64,000 nucleotides of DNA from Streptomyces poonensis. Its GTDB lineage: Bacteria > Actinomycetota > Actinomycetes > Streptomycetales > Streptomycetaceae. Each line of letters opens with the position of its first letter. Positions within the stretch are counted from its first letter, which is position 1. The position numbers were made by a program, and so were the translations under genes. The notes below the pieces were generated by a model. That model had not been told where the DNA came from. It saw nothing but the letters and a program-made list of their open reading frames with translations, and did not search any database. Location: contig NZ_BMVW01000019.1 in assembly GCF_014650915.1 (NCBI RefSeq), forward strand, positions 57,497 through 121,496. Direction: 5' to 3'. Below are positions 1 through 8,466 of this stretch, one piece after another.

Positions 1-140
1 GTCCGGGGACGAACAGCGGGCGGTCGGTAGGCATCGCCGCGCACGGCCCACCCGCCGTCTGTCCGGTGACGGTCACCGCCCGGCAGCCCCGCCGGTCCGT
101 CAGCCGTCGCTCATCACTCGGTCACCGGCCGGGCGGTCGG

Positions 141-1367
141 TCACTGGCCGGCGAACTTCTCGCTCACCGCTTTGTACACGCCTTCGGCCTCCGTGCCCAG
201 CCGCGGGCCCGCCAGCCACCCCGCCTCCACGGGGCCGATCGAGGTGTTGGACACCAGCACGGGCCTGCCGTCCGAGCCGGTCGCCACCCAGCCGCCGCCC
301 GACGCGCCGCCGGTCATGGTGCAGCCGATGCGGTACATCGTCGGGTCCGACGTGACGAGGGACAACCGGCCGGGCGCGTCCGTGCACCGGTACAGCGTCT
401 GACCGTCGTACGGCGCCGACGCCGGGTACCCGGTCGCGGTGACGCTCTCCACCTCCGGCGCGGCGGGCCCGTCGAAGTCCACGGGAAGCGCCGCACCGAC
501 CGTCTCCTCCAGTGACCTCCCGTCGCCGCCCGCCTCCGGTGTCACATGGATGACCGCGAAGTCGTACGGAGCGCCGTCACCGCCGGTCCGGCGGCCCTGC
601 TCGATCCACTGGTCCGAGGTCTGCGCCCAGTCGCCCCACCAGACGCCGTACGGGGCGATCTCCTCCTTCGTGGCCGTCTCCAGCTCCGCCGCGGTCATGC
701 CGCTGTCGTTGTACGACGGCACGAACGCGATGTTGCGGTACCAGCCGCCCGACCTGCCCGCGTGCACACAGTGGCCGGCCGTCCACACCAGGTTCGACCG
801 GCCCGGGGCGGCCGGGTCCTCGACGACCGTCGCCGAGCAGACCGTCTGGCCCTCCGGGGAGTCGAAGAACACCTTGCCCGCCTCGGGCACGCTCTCGTGG
901 TACTCCGTCGGCACGGCCTCGGCCCGCACCGGAGCCGGGGCGGGGTCGGTCACTCCCCGGTCACCGGTGAGGTCGCCGTCGTCGACCGCTTTCTCCGGCT
1001 CCTCCGCCTCACGCATGCGGTCCGGGTTCCACAGGTCCCGGATGATCGGGTTGACGAAGTCCTCGGCCTCGCGCAGCCAGTCGTCCCGGTCCCAGTTCCT
1101 CCAGGCGCCGTCGCGCCACTTGTCGATGTCGATCCCGTGCTCTTCGAGCTTGTCCTTGATGTGGTCCGGGATCCGGATCCCGCCGTCCTCCCCGGGCGCG
1201 TCCTGGGTGGCGGACGCGGCGGCGTCCGCTCCGCCGCCGTCCGGGCCGCAGGCGGTGGCGGTCAGCGCGAGTGCCGTGGCGAGGCCGACCGCGGCCAGGA
1301 GCCGGGAGGGTCTGCGGTGCGCGTCCTCGACAGGGCGAGCGGCGACGAGCGGGCGTATGGAGCGCAT
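141..1367 (-). CDS. secreted trypsin-like serine protease, possible lipoprotein
   Basis: A 408-residue exported peptidase of the chymotrypsin/V8 fold. The N-terminus has a basic stretch, a hydrophobic segment at residues 23-38 and a Cys at position 40 (TATAC), so it may be a lipoprotein, although the residue at -3 is Ala rather than the usual Leu. A charged, Trp-rich segment of about 120 residues follows, then the catalytic domain: His in WTAGHC near residue 199, Asp in PYDFAVIHV near 270 and Ser in GGASGGG near 354. The reading frame stays open far upstream, antisense to the aminotransferase gene. I placed the start at the ATG whose product begins MRSIRP because the signal sequence starts there. 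It is transcribed away from the aminotransferase. The substrate is unknown. Confidence 0.85.
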   Translation of the reverse strand: MRSIRPLVAARPVEDAHRRPSRLLAAVGLATALALTATACGPDGGGADAAASATQDAPGEDGGIRIPDHIKDKLEEHGIDIDKWRDGAWRNWDRDDWLREAEDFVNPIIRDLWNPDRMREAEEPEKAVDDGDLTGDRGVTDPAPAPVRAEAVPTEYHESVPEAGKVFFDSPEGQTVCSATVVEDPAAPGRSNLVWTAGHCVHAGRSGGWYRNIAFVPSYNDSGMTAAELETATKEEIAPYGVWWGDWAQTSDQWIEQGRRTGGDGAPYDFAVIHVTPEAGGDGRSLEETVGAALPVDFDGPAAPEVESVTATGYPASAPYDGQTLYRCTDAPGRLSLVTSDPTMYRIGCTMTGGASGGGWVATGSDGRPVLVSNTSIGPVEAGWLAGPRLGTEAEGVYKAVSEKFAGQ

Positions 1368-1865
1368 GGTCTCGAATCCCCCCTGGAACAAGAGAAACCT
1401 GTGCTGCCGGAAGTGGTCGTCGTACGTCGCCGCCGCGGCACCACACACGATGCGGACGCTGTGAGGGACATTCCGAGCGACCGCAACGGTTCCGCCACGG
1501 AGTGATCCGGCCCGGCCGTGCGCCCGCCGACGCAACGATCTCGGGCCCACCCGCTTCCCCGCGCGGGCCGCCTCGTTGGTTCGGACGGGGGACCTGTCGC
1601 GGGCACGCAGGGCCCCGACCGACTCGCCTCTGGGAGCGGAGGAACTGTCGTCGTGGCTGTGACCGGGTCCGCGGTGACCACCGCGGGGCGCGAGCCCGAG
1701 GGGGCGCGCACAACGTACGAGGATGGCGATGGGGAGTGCGGTATGCGCGAGGGGACGCGTGATGCGGGCGAGGGGGCGCGTGGTGATACGGGCGGAGGGA
1801 CGCGCGGCACGGGCGAGGACGGCGGTCGGCGGACAGCGGGCGTCCCCGGCGCCGGTCCGCGGACG
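1368..1865. other. intergenic region between protease and aminotransferase
   Basis: This 498-base divergent spacer holds no gene that I can support. The aminotransferase frame is open through much of it, so its true start could lie further upstream (for example the ATG at 1743). Positions about 1745-1825 consist of degenerate G-rich repeats built on GAGGGGACGCG and GGGCGAGG. The promoter of the protease should lie in the less GC-rich part near 1370-1500. Confidence 0.5.
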
Positions 1866-3212
1866 ATGAGCGTCGACGGGGCCGGCGGGCGGTCGGCGCA
1901 CGAGGGGATCCTGCGCCGGCAGTCGGCCCGGGAGCCGGCGGCCCGCACCTACGCGCGCGCCCTGCCCATCGTGCCGGTGCGGGCCCGGGGGCTGACCATC
2001 GAGGGAGCAGACGGGCGCCGCTACCTCGACTGCCTGTCCGGCGCGGGCACACTCGCCCTCGGCCACAATCACCCCGTGGTGCTGGAGGCGATCCGCCAGG
2101 TCCTCGACTCCGGAGCGCCGCTGCAGGTCCCCGGTCTGGCGACCCCCGTCAAGGACGCCTTCATCACCGAGCTGTTCCGCACGCTGCCGCCCGGACTCGC
2201 CGGCCGCGCGCGCGTGCGGTTCTGCGGGCCTGCCGGGACGGACGCGGTGGAGGCGGCCTTCGAGCTGGTGCGCGCCGCGACCGGGCGCACCGGGATGCTC
2301 GCCTTCACCGGCGCCCACCACGGGACGACCAGCGGAGCGCGCGAGGCGTCCGGAGACGCGGACGAGGTACGGGTCGCGCGGCTGCCCTATCCCCAGGACT
2401 ACCGCTGCCCGTTCGGTGTGGGCGGCGAGCGAGGGGCCGAGCTCGCCGCACGCTGGACCGAAACACTGCTCGACGACACCGAGTCCGGGGTGCCGCGGCC
2501 CGCGGGAATGATCCTCGAACCCGTCCAGGCCGAGGGCGGTGTGATCCCCGCGCCGGACGGCTGGATGCGCCGTGTCCGGGAGATCACGGCCGCGCGCTCG
2601 ATCCCGCTGATCGCGGACGAGGTGCAGACCGGAGTGGGCCGCACCGGCCGGTTCTGGGCCGTGGAGCACAGCGGTGTCGTCCCCGACGTGATGGTCATGT
2701 CGAAGGCCATCGGCGGCAGCCTGCCCCTGGCCGTCGTGGTCCACCGCGACGATCTCGACGCCCGGCGGACCGGCGGCCACGCGGACACCTTCCGGGGCAA
2801 TCAGCTCGCCATGGCCGCCGGCGCGGCCACCCTCGCCCACGTCCGTGAGAACCGCCTCGCCGAGCGCGCCGAGATCCTGGGCGCCCGTATGCTCCGCGAA
2901 CTCCGGAGCCTGGGAGAGGAGTTCCCCTGCGTCGGCGACGTACGCGGCCGGGGGCTGATGATCGGCGTGGAACTGGTCCGTCCGGACGCTCCTTCCCCGG
3001 CCGGCTCCGCCCCACGGTCGGCCGCGCCGGAACTCGCCGCCGCGGTGCAACGGGAGTGCCTGCGGCGCGGCCTCATCGTGGAACCGGGCGGACGCCACGC
3101 CGGCGTCGTACGCCTGCTGCCGCCCCTGACGATCACGGACGAGCAGGCGAACGCGGTGCTCGACCGGCTGGCGGACGCGGTGGCGGCGGTGGCGCGGGGG
3201 CGTCTGGACTAG
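1866..3212 (+). CDS. class III aminotransferase, diaminobutyrate aminotransferase-like
   Basis: A 448-residue PLP-dependent aminotransferase of fold type I, class III. The family moves an amino group between 2-oxoglutarate/glutamate and an omega-amino acid, and the closest subgroup by eye is the diaminobutyrate:2-oxoglutarate type (EctB, RhbA). Visible hallmarks are the substrate-loop region SGAGTLALGHNHP, the cofactor Asp in IADEVQTGVGRTGRFW near residue 250, and the Schiff-base Lys in VMVMSKAIGG near 280. I chose the ATG of MSVDGAGG, 448 residues being a usual family length; an ATG at 1743 would add 41 low-complexity residues. A siderophore-type acyltransferase gene follows after 77 bases, which suggests a diamine precursor pathway, but no IucA/IucC synthetase or decarboxylase is present in the window. 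Confidence 0.85.
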   Translation: MSVDGAGGRSAHEGILRRQSAREPAARTYARALPIVPVRARGLTIEGADGRRYLDCLSGAGTLALGHNHPVVLEAIRQVLDSGAPLQVPGLATPVKDAFITELFRTLPPGLAGRARVRFCGPAGTDAVEAAFELVRAATGRTGMLAFTGAHHGTTSGAREASGDADEVRVARLPYPQDYRCPFGVGGERGAELAARWTETLLDDTESGVPRPAGMILEPVQAEGGVIPAPDGWMRRVREITAARSIPLIADEVQTGVGRTGRFWAVEHSGVVPDVMVMSKAIGGSLPLAVVVHRDDLDARRTGGHADTFRGNQLAMAAGAATLAHVRENRLAERAEILGARMLRELRSLGEEFPCVGDVRGRGLMIGVELVRPDAPSPAGSAPRSAAPELAAAVQRECLRRGLIVEPGGRHAGVVRLLPPLTITDEQANAVLDRLADAVAAVARGRLD

Positions 3213-3289
3213 CGATCCTCCTCATCCGTCTTCCTCCTCATCCGTCCTCCTCCTCGCCCCTTTTCCCTCCTTGTCGAAGGACCGACTCC

Positions 3290-4042
3290 GTGCCTCCCAC
3301 CGATGCGAGAGCCGACGGCGGCGCCGATGCCGAGGACACGCTCGATCTTCGTCTGAGCGACGACTTCCTCGCCCTCCTGGGCAGGCAAGGCGGCGCACCC
3401 GGTCCGGAACCGGGCGGCGATCACGGCACCACGCGCGGCGAGGGCGAAGACGGCGCTCCCGCGGCGGACGGGAGCCTGCTCGACCGCCTCGGTGACTGGG
3501 GTCCGGCCCCGACCCCGGTGGGCCTGCTGCACCTTCTGCCGGTACGTGTCGAGCGCGATCTTCCCCTGATCGCGCGCTGGATGAACGACCCCGCCGTGGC
3601 CGTCTTCTGGGAACTCGCCGGACCCCCGTCCGTGGCCGAGGCGCATGTGCGCCGCCAGCTCGACGGGGACGGGCGCAGGGTGCCCTGCCTGGGCCTGCTG
3701 GACGGCAGGCCCATGAGCTACTGGGAGGTCTACCGCGCGGACCTCGACCCGGTGGCCCGCCACTGTCCCGCACGGCCGCACGACACCGGGGTCCACCTCG
3801 TCGTCGGCGAGGTCGCCGACCGCGGACGAGGGCTCGGCTCCGCGCTGCTGCGAGCCGTGGCGGACCTCGTCCTCGACAAGCGGGCCGCGTGCGCGCGCGT
3901 CATCGCGGCACCCGACCTGCGCAACACCCCGTCCGTCTCCGCGTTCCTGAGCGCCGGCTTCCGGTTCTCCGCCGAGGTCGACCTGCCCGGCAGGCGAGCC
4001 GCCCTCATGATCCGGGACCGGGCCTTGCGCGCGCTGCTGTGA
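3290..4042 (+). CDS. GNAT acyltransferase, siderophore-biosynthesis type
   Basis: A 250-residue protein whose C-terminal 170 residues form an IucB/RhbD-like GNAT domain: LIARWMNDPAVAVFWELAG near the start, GRPMSYWEVYRADLDP in the middle and the acyl-CoA loop VADRGRGLGSALLRAV. In known siderophore pathways such enzymes acylate an N-hydroxylated or free diamine. The first 80 residues are acidic and of low complexity. I chose the GTG at 3290 because GAAGG stands nine bases before it and because the longer open frame would overlap the aminotransferase. It probably forms a two-gene operon with that gene. The acyl donor and product are unknown. Confidence 0.75.
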   Translation: MPPTDARADGGADAEDTLDLRLSDDFLALLGRQGGAPGPEPGGDHGTTRGEGEDGAPAADGSLLDRLGDWGPAPTPVGLLHLLPVRVERDLPLIARWMNDPAVAVFWELAGPPSVAEAHVRRQLDGDGRRVPCLGLLDGRPMSYWEVYRADLDPVARHCPARPHDTGVHLVVGEVADRGRGLGSALLRAVADLVLDKRAACARVIAAPDLRNTPSVSAFLSAGFRFSAEVDLPGRRAALMIRDRALRALL

Positions 4043-4138
4043 CGTGGGCGGTTCCGGCGCGACGCCGGTCACCTTTTCCGGGTTCCGTCCCGCCATGACC
4101 CCACGGTTGTCAGTGGTGGGCCGTAGGGTGGTCGCGCT

Positions 4139-6133
4139 ATGACGAAGCCCTCACTTCCCGAACTCCTCCATGCCGCCGTCACCGCCGTCGGCGGTACGGA
4201 GCGCCCCGGCCAGGTGACCATGGCCGAAGCCGTCGAGGAGGCCATCGACGACGGCTCCCACCTGCTGGTCCAGGCGGGCACCGGCACCGGAAAGTCGCTG
4301 GGCTACCTGGTGCCCGCGCTGGCGCACGGGGAGCCCGTCGTCGTGGCGACGGCGACGCTGGCGCTGCAGCGGCAGCTCGTGGAGCGGGACCTGCCGCGTA
4401 CGGTCGACGCGCTGCACCCGCTGCTCCGCCGCCGTCCGGAGTTCGCGATGCTGAAGGGCCGGTCGAACTACCTGTGCCTGCACCGTCTGCACGAGGGGGT
4501 GCCGCAGGACGAGGAGGAGGGGCTCTTCGACCAGTTCGAGGCGGCCGCTCCCAGCAGCAAGCTGGGGCAGGACCTGCTGCGGCTGCGGGACTGGTCCCAG
4601 GACACCGAGACCGGCGACCGCGACGACCTCACCCCCGGCGTCTCCGACCGGGCCTGGGCCCAGGTGTCGGTGTCCTCCCGGGAATGCCTCGGCGCCTCGA
4701 AGTGCGCGTACGGCGCGGAGTGCTTCGCGGAGATGGCGCGCGAGCGAGCCAAGCTGGCCGAGGTCGTCGTCACCAACCACGCCCTGCTCGCGATCGACGC
4801 CATCGAAGGCGCTCCCGTGCTGCCGCAGCACGAGGTGCTGATCGTCGACGAGGCGCACGAGCTGGTCTCCCGGGTCACGGGCGTGGCCACGGGAGAGCTC
4901 ACGCCCGGCCAGGTCAACCGCGCGGTGCGACGCGCGGCCAAGCTCGTCAACGAGAAGATCGCCGACCAGCTCCAGACCGCCGCCGAGGGCTTCGAGCGGC
5001 TCATGGAGCTCGCTCTGCCGGGACGGCTGGAGGAGATCCCGGAGGATCTCGGCTATGTGCTGATGGCGCTGCGGGACGCCGCCCGCGCGGTGATCTCGGC
5101 GCTCGGCAGCACCCGCGACAAGTCCGTCCAGGACGAGGACGCGGTGCGCAAGCAGGCGCTGGCGTCCGTGGAGAACGTGCACGACGTCGCGGAGCGGATC
5201 AGCAACGGCTCCGAGTGGGACGTCGTCTGGTACGAGCGCCACGACCGCTTCGGGGCCTCCCTGCGCGTCGCCCCCATGTCGGTGTCGGGTCTCCTCAGGG
5301 AGAAGCTCTTCACGGACCGCTCGGTGGTCCTGACCTCGGCGACGCTGAAGCTCGGCGGTGACTTCAACGGGGTGGGGGCCTCCCTGGGCCTGGCCCCCGA
5401 GGGCACCCAGGGCGAGGACGTCCCGCAGTGGAAGGGCGTCGACGTCGGCTCGCCGTACGACTACCGCAAGCAGGGCATCCTGTACGTCGCCAAGCATCTG
5501 TCGCGCCCGGCGCGGGACGGTGACCGCGCGGACATGCTGGACGAGCTCACCGAGCTGATCCAGGCGGCGGGCGGGCGGACGCTCGGCCTGTTCTCGTCGA
5601 TGCGGGCGGCCCAGCTCGCGGCCGAGGAGCTGCGCACCCGTATCCCCGAGTACCCGATCCTCCTCCAGGGCGAGGAGACCCTCGGAGAGCTGATCAAGAA
5701 CTTCGCGGCGGACCCGAAGACCTGCCTCTTCGGCACGCTCTCCCTCTGGCAGGGCGTCGACGTCCCCGGCCCCAGCTGCCAGCTCGTCGTCATGGACAAG
5801 ATCCCCTTCCCGCGGCCCGACGACCCGCTGATGAGCGCGCGCCAGAAGGCGGTCGAGGAGGCGGGGGGCAATGGCTTCATGGCCGTGGCCGCCACGCACG
5901 CCGCCCTGCTCATGGCCCAGGGCGCCGGCCGCCTCGTACGGGCGTCCGGGGACCGTGGCGTGGTCGCCGTGCTCGACCAGCGGCTGGCCACGGCACGGTA
6001 CGGCAGCTATCTGAAGGCGTCACTGCCCGACTTCTGGTACACGACGGACCGTAACCAGGTACGCCGGTCGCTCGCCGCCATCGACAAGGCGGCGAAGGAG
6101 ACGGAAGGGGCACAGGAGGCGGAGGGAGCCTAG
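4139..6133 (+). CDS. ATP-dependent DNA helicase, DinG/XPD family
   Basis: A 664-residue superfamily 2 helicase of the iron-sulphur DinG/XPD type, which unwinds DNA 5'-3' and helps resolve blocked forks, R-loops or damage structures. The Walker A box is QAGTGTGKS near residues 44-52 and the Walker B box VDEAHEL near 236. Between them lie four cysteines in the expected places: one in NYLCLHR near 112, then RECLGASKCAYGAECF near 182-194, which should bind a 4Fe-4S cluster. The C-terminal half has SVVLTSATL, LFSSMRAA, GTLSLWQGVDVPG and the final motif QGAGRLVRASGDRG. It faces lexA across a perfect palindrome. I see no LexA box in front of it, so SOS control is not evident. Confidence 0.93.
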   Translation: MTKPSLPELLHAAVTAVGGTERPGQVTMAEAVEEAIDDGSHLLVQAGTGTGKSLGYLVPALAHGEPVVVATATLALQRQLVERDLPRTVDALHPLLRRRPEFAMLKGRSNYLCLHRLHEGVPQDEEEGLFDQFEAAAPSSKLGQDLLRLRDWSQDTETGDRDDLTPGVSDRAWAQVSVSSRECLGASKCAYGAECFAEMARERAKLAEVVVTNHALLAIDAIEGAPVLPQHEVLIVDEAHELVSRVTGVATGELTPGQVNRAVRRAAKLVNEKIADQLQTAAEGFERLMELALPGRLEEIPEDLGYVLMALRDAARAVISALGSTRDKSVQDEDAVRKQALASVENVHDVAERISNGSEWDVVWYERHDRFGASLRVAPMSVSGLLREKLFTDRSVVLTSATLKLGGDFNGVGASLGLAPEGTQGEDVPQWKGVDVGSPYDYRKQGILYVAKHLSRPARDGDRADMLDELTELIQAAGGRTLGLFSSMRAAQLAAEELRTRIPEYPILLQGEETLGELIKNFAADPKTCLFGTLSLWQGVDVPGPSCQLVVMDKIPFPRPDDPLMSARQKAVEEAGGNGFMAVAATHAALLMAQGAGRLVRASGDRGVVAVLDQRLATARYGSYLKASLPDFWYTTDRNQVRRSLAAIDKAAKETEGAQEAEGA

Positions 6134-6176
6134 CGAGGGCCTGCGACCTGGGACGTCCTGGGAGAGCAAGCAGAAG

Positions 6177-6230
6177 GGTGGCTGGTTACGCGCTCCGTCC
6201 CGGCCGGGACGGAGCGCGTAACCAGCCACC
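6177..6230. terminator. 54-bp perfect palindrome, bidirectional terminator
   Basis: Two 27-base arms are exact reverse complements with no loop between them (arm start GGTGGCTGGTTACGCGCTCC, centre CCGGCCGG). It lies between the convergent helicase and lexA genes, as a factor-independent terminator for both strands would. No T-run follows on either side, which is common in Streptomyces. Confidence 0.85.
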
Positions 6231-6362
6231 CAAGTGACACGGGAGCCGGGGTCCCCTCGGTGTTTCCAAGGGCCGACGGGGTGGACGGTGTGGACAGGGC
6301 AGGGCCCCGGAACCGGCGCAGGGGGTCCCGGGGCCCGGATCAAGGGCGGTGCGTCCTGGGGG

Positions 6363-7139
6363 TCACACCCGCCGCAGCACCGCGACGACCTTGCCCAGGA
6401 TGGTCGCGTCGTCGCCGGGAATCGGCTCGTACGCCGCGTTGTGCGGGAGGAGCCAGACATGGCCGTCCTCGCGCTTGAAGCGCTTCACGGTGGCCTCGCC
6501 GTCGAGCATCGCGGCCACGATGTCACCGTTCTCGGCGACGGGCTGCCGGCGGACCGTGACCCAGTCCCCGTCGCAGATGGCGGCCTCGATCATCGAGTCG
6601 CCGACGACCTTCAGCACGAACAGCTCACCGTCACCGACCAGCTGGCGCGGGAGGGGGAAGACGTCCTCGACGGACTCCTCGGCGAGGATCGGGCCACCGG
6701 CGGCGATCCGGCCGACGAGCGGGACGTACGACGCGGCCGGCTTGCCCGCGGTGTCCGTCGGCTGCGCCGTCGCCTGGTCGGAGCCGCGGACCTCGTACGC
6801 GCGCGGACGGTGCGGGTCGCGCCGCAGGAATCCCTTGCGCTCCAGGGCCATCAGCTGGTGCGCGACCGAGGAGGTGCTGGACAGGCCGACCGCCTGGCCG
6901 ATCTCCCGCATCGACGGCGGGTAGCCGCGCCGCTGCACGGAGTCCCTGATGACCTCGATGACACGGCGCTGCCGGTCCGTGAGTCCCGAGCTGTCCGCCC
7001 GGATGCCGGGAGGTCGGCCCGGCAGGGACCGCTTGGGCCCCTCTGGGGTCGTGGCTTCGTTCATCGCGTGCACCGGCTCGAATCCGCCCCGGGGGCGGTC
7101 CTGGGCGGTGATGGTGGCGCTGTCTGCGGTCGTGGTCAC
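6363..7139 (-). CDS. lexA: LexA repressor of the SOS response
   Basis: A 258-residue LexA. The N-terminal winged helix-turn-helix (LTDRQRRVIEVIRDSVQRRG, SMREIGQAVGLSS) binds SOS boxes. The C-terminal S24 peptidase domain carries the Ala-Gly cleavage bond in GRIAAGGP, the catalytic Ser in VVGDSMIEA and the catalytic Lys in ATVKRFKRE. RecA filaments stimulate self-cleavage and so release the regulon. I chose the GTG at 7139 because GAGAGGGG stands just before it and because the product then begins like the LexA proteins I know from Streptomyces. Streptomyces LexA is longer than the E. coli protein through its N-terminal extension. An SOS box lies 65 bases upstream, so it represses itself. Confidence 0.97.
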   Translation of the reverse strand: MTTTADSATITAQDRPRGGFEPVHAMNEATTPEGPKRSLPGRPPGIRADSSGLTDRQRRVIEVIRDSVQRRGYPPSMREIGQAVGLSSTSSVAHQLMALERKGFLRRDPHRPRAYEVRGSDQATAQPTDTAGKPAASYVPLVGRIAAGGPILAEESVEDVFPLPRQLVGDGELFVLKVVGDSMIEAAICDGDWVTVRRQPVAENGDIVAAMLDGEATVKRFKREDGHVWLLPHNAAYEPIPGDDATILGKVVAVLRRV

Positions 7140-7203
7140 GTCGTCGGCCCCTCTCGATGTTCTCCCGTGCTGCACAACGGTAGAGGCTTTCGAAAGGTTG
7201 CGC

Positions 7204-7217
7204 CAAACACACGTTCG
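7204..7217 (-). promoter_or_regulatory. LexA operator (SOS box) of lexA
   Basis: The plus strand reads CAAACACACGTTCG, which matches the actinobacterial SOS consensus CGAAC-N4-GTTCG at nine of ten fixed positions. The position 65-78 bases before the lexA start fits autorepression. Confidence 0.75.
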
Positions 7218-7588
7218 AGTGAAAAAGTGCCGATTGCCTGACTTGATCATGGGCCAGGGTGTAGGGCTGCCGGCCGGCGGACAAAAGGGCTCTTTGCTGT
7301 ACGCTTCACCGCCGGGGCGTAGCCCCGTGGGCTCTCACGCCGCGTGACCCAGTCTGCCATCAGGTGCCCCGACGGCCGGTCATCGGCCCCTTCGGCGCGG
7401 CCCTTCCGGTGCGGCCCGCGGTTCCTCTCGTGCGGCCCGCGCCCCCCGTGTCCGGCGCTACCGTGCCGTGCTCACCGTATCCGTGCGCGCTCCGCGACGG
7501 AATGCCGCCGGGGCTCGGGGCCGTGCGGCACTGCGGCATATGCCGATACGTGTGCGACACGCGCAGCGTGGGCGGGTTCACCAGCCAA

Positions 7589-7635
7589 GCCCTATATCTA
7601 GTGCTTGGATTGCGGGAGTGGCCCACAAGTTGTGG
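7589..7635 (+). promoter_or_regulatory. tandem NrdR boxes before nrdR-nrdJ
   Basis: The first element, 7589-7604, contains CTATATCTAG and matches the core of the NrdR-box consensus CwAtATaTwG at nine of ten positions. The second, 7623-7635, is the near-palindrome CCACAAGTTGTGG. Their centres are about 32-33 bases apart, close to three helical turns, as is usual for NrdR sites. The nrdRJ operon is known in Streptomyces to be repressed by its own NrdR. The lexA-nrdR spacer is 605 bases in all; between the SOS box and these boxes I see only a small GGGGCGTAGCCCC hairpin near 7314-7326. Confidence 0.65.
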
Positions 7636-7744
7636 TGCCCCTGGTCTTCGGGGCTCCGGGGATCGCCTATGCTTGGGGCTGCTTCGCGGGGCCCGAGTGG
7701 CTCCCGAGGCTGTTGAGTCTGCTGTGAAGGAGGGTTGGAGTTCC

Positions 7745-8308
7745 ATGCACTGCCCCTTCTGCAGGCACCCCGACAGCCGTGTCGTCGACTCCCGTACGAC
7801 TGACGACGGCACGTCGATCCGCAGGCGCCGTCAGTGCCCCGACTGCTCCCGTCGTTTCACGACGGTGGAGACGTGCTCACTGATGGTGATCAAGCGGTCC
7901 GGCGTCACGGAGCCCTTCAGTCGCACCAAGGTGATCAACGGCGTGCGCAAGGCGTGCCAGGGGCGGCCCGTCACCGAGGACGCGCTCGCCCAGCTCGGCC
8001 AGCGGGTCGAGGAGCAGGTGCGCGCCACCGGCAGCGCCGAGCTGACCACTCACGATGTGGGACTGGCCATACTCGGCCCGCTGCGGGAGCTCGACCTCGT
8101 GGCCTACCTGCGGTTCGCCTCGGTCTACCGGGCGTTCGACTCGCTGGAGGACTTCGAGACCGCCATCGCGGAACTCAGGCAGGAGCAGGGCGGGCACCCG
8201 GCCGTGGGCGGCGTGGACGACGAGGACGCTGTCGCGGGGCGTGGAGAGCCCGAACGCGGGCAGGGAGGGGCCGGCGCGGTCCCCGTGCCCGCGAGTGCCG
8301 CCGACTGA
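7745..8308 (+). CDS. nrdR: transcriptional repressor NrdR
   Basis: A 187-residue ATP/dATP-sensing repressor of ribonucleotide reductase genes. It has the N-terminal zinc ribbon MHCPFCRHPDSRVVDSR with its second pair CPDCSRRF (residues 3-34) and an ATP-cone domain at about 46-136 (VIKRSGVTEPFSRTKV). The C-terminal 40 residues are an acidic, Gly-rich tail longer than in most NrdR proteins. The ATG at 7745 is preceded by AAGGAGGG and is the only start that places the zinc ribbon at the N-terminus, although the frame is open upstream. It is the first gene of an operon with nrdJ and is probably autoregulated through the two boxes upstream. Confidence 0.97.
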   Translation: MHCPFCRHPDSRVVDSRTTDDGTSIRRRRQCPDCSRRFTTVETCSLMVIKRSGVTEPFSRTKVINGVRKACQGRPVTEDALAQLGQRVEEQVRATGSAELTTHDVGLAILGPLRELDLVAYLRFASVYRAFDSLEDFETAIAELRQEQGGHPAVGGVDDEDAVAGRGEPERGQGGAGAVPVPASAAD

Positions 8309-8466
8309 CCGGCGGGCCGCCCGGCCGGGCCCCTCGGGGTCCGTCGACCGGCGGCGATCAAGGACCTGTCGCGGACGTGCAGCGGTGCCGCGACACATGA
8401 CAGAACACCGTGCCACGGAAACAAAGTGGCACTTCAGGGCGTTTTAGCCCGATACAGGGAGGCGGC

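Noticed and set aside
1368..3098. Long minus-strand extension of the first protease gene (up to 985 residues)
   Set aside because: The added part lies antisense to the aminotransferase, has no ribosome binding site and the signal sequence of the protease starts at 1367.
4043..4138. LexA control of the DinG-type helicase
   Set aside because: No sequence near CGAAC-N4-GTTCG is present in the 96-base spacer.
7140..7744. Cobalamin riboswitch before nrdR-nrdJ
   Set aside because: I find no B12-box-like sequence; control here is through NrdR boxes.
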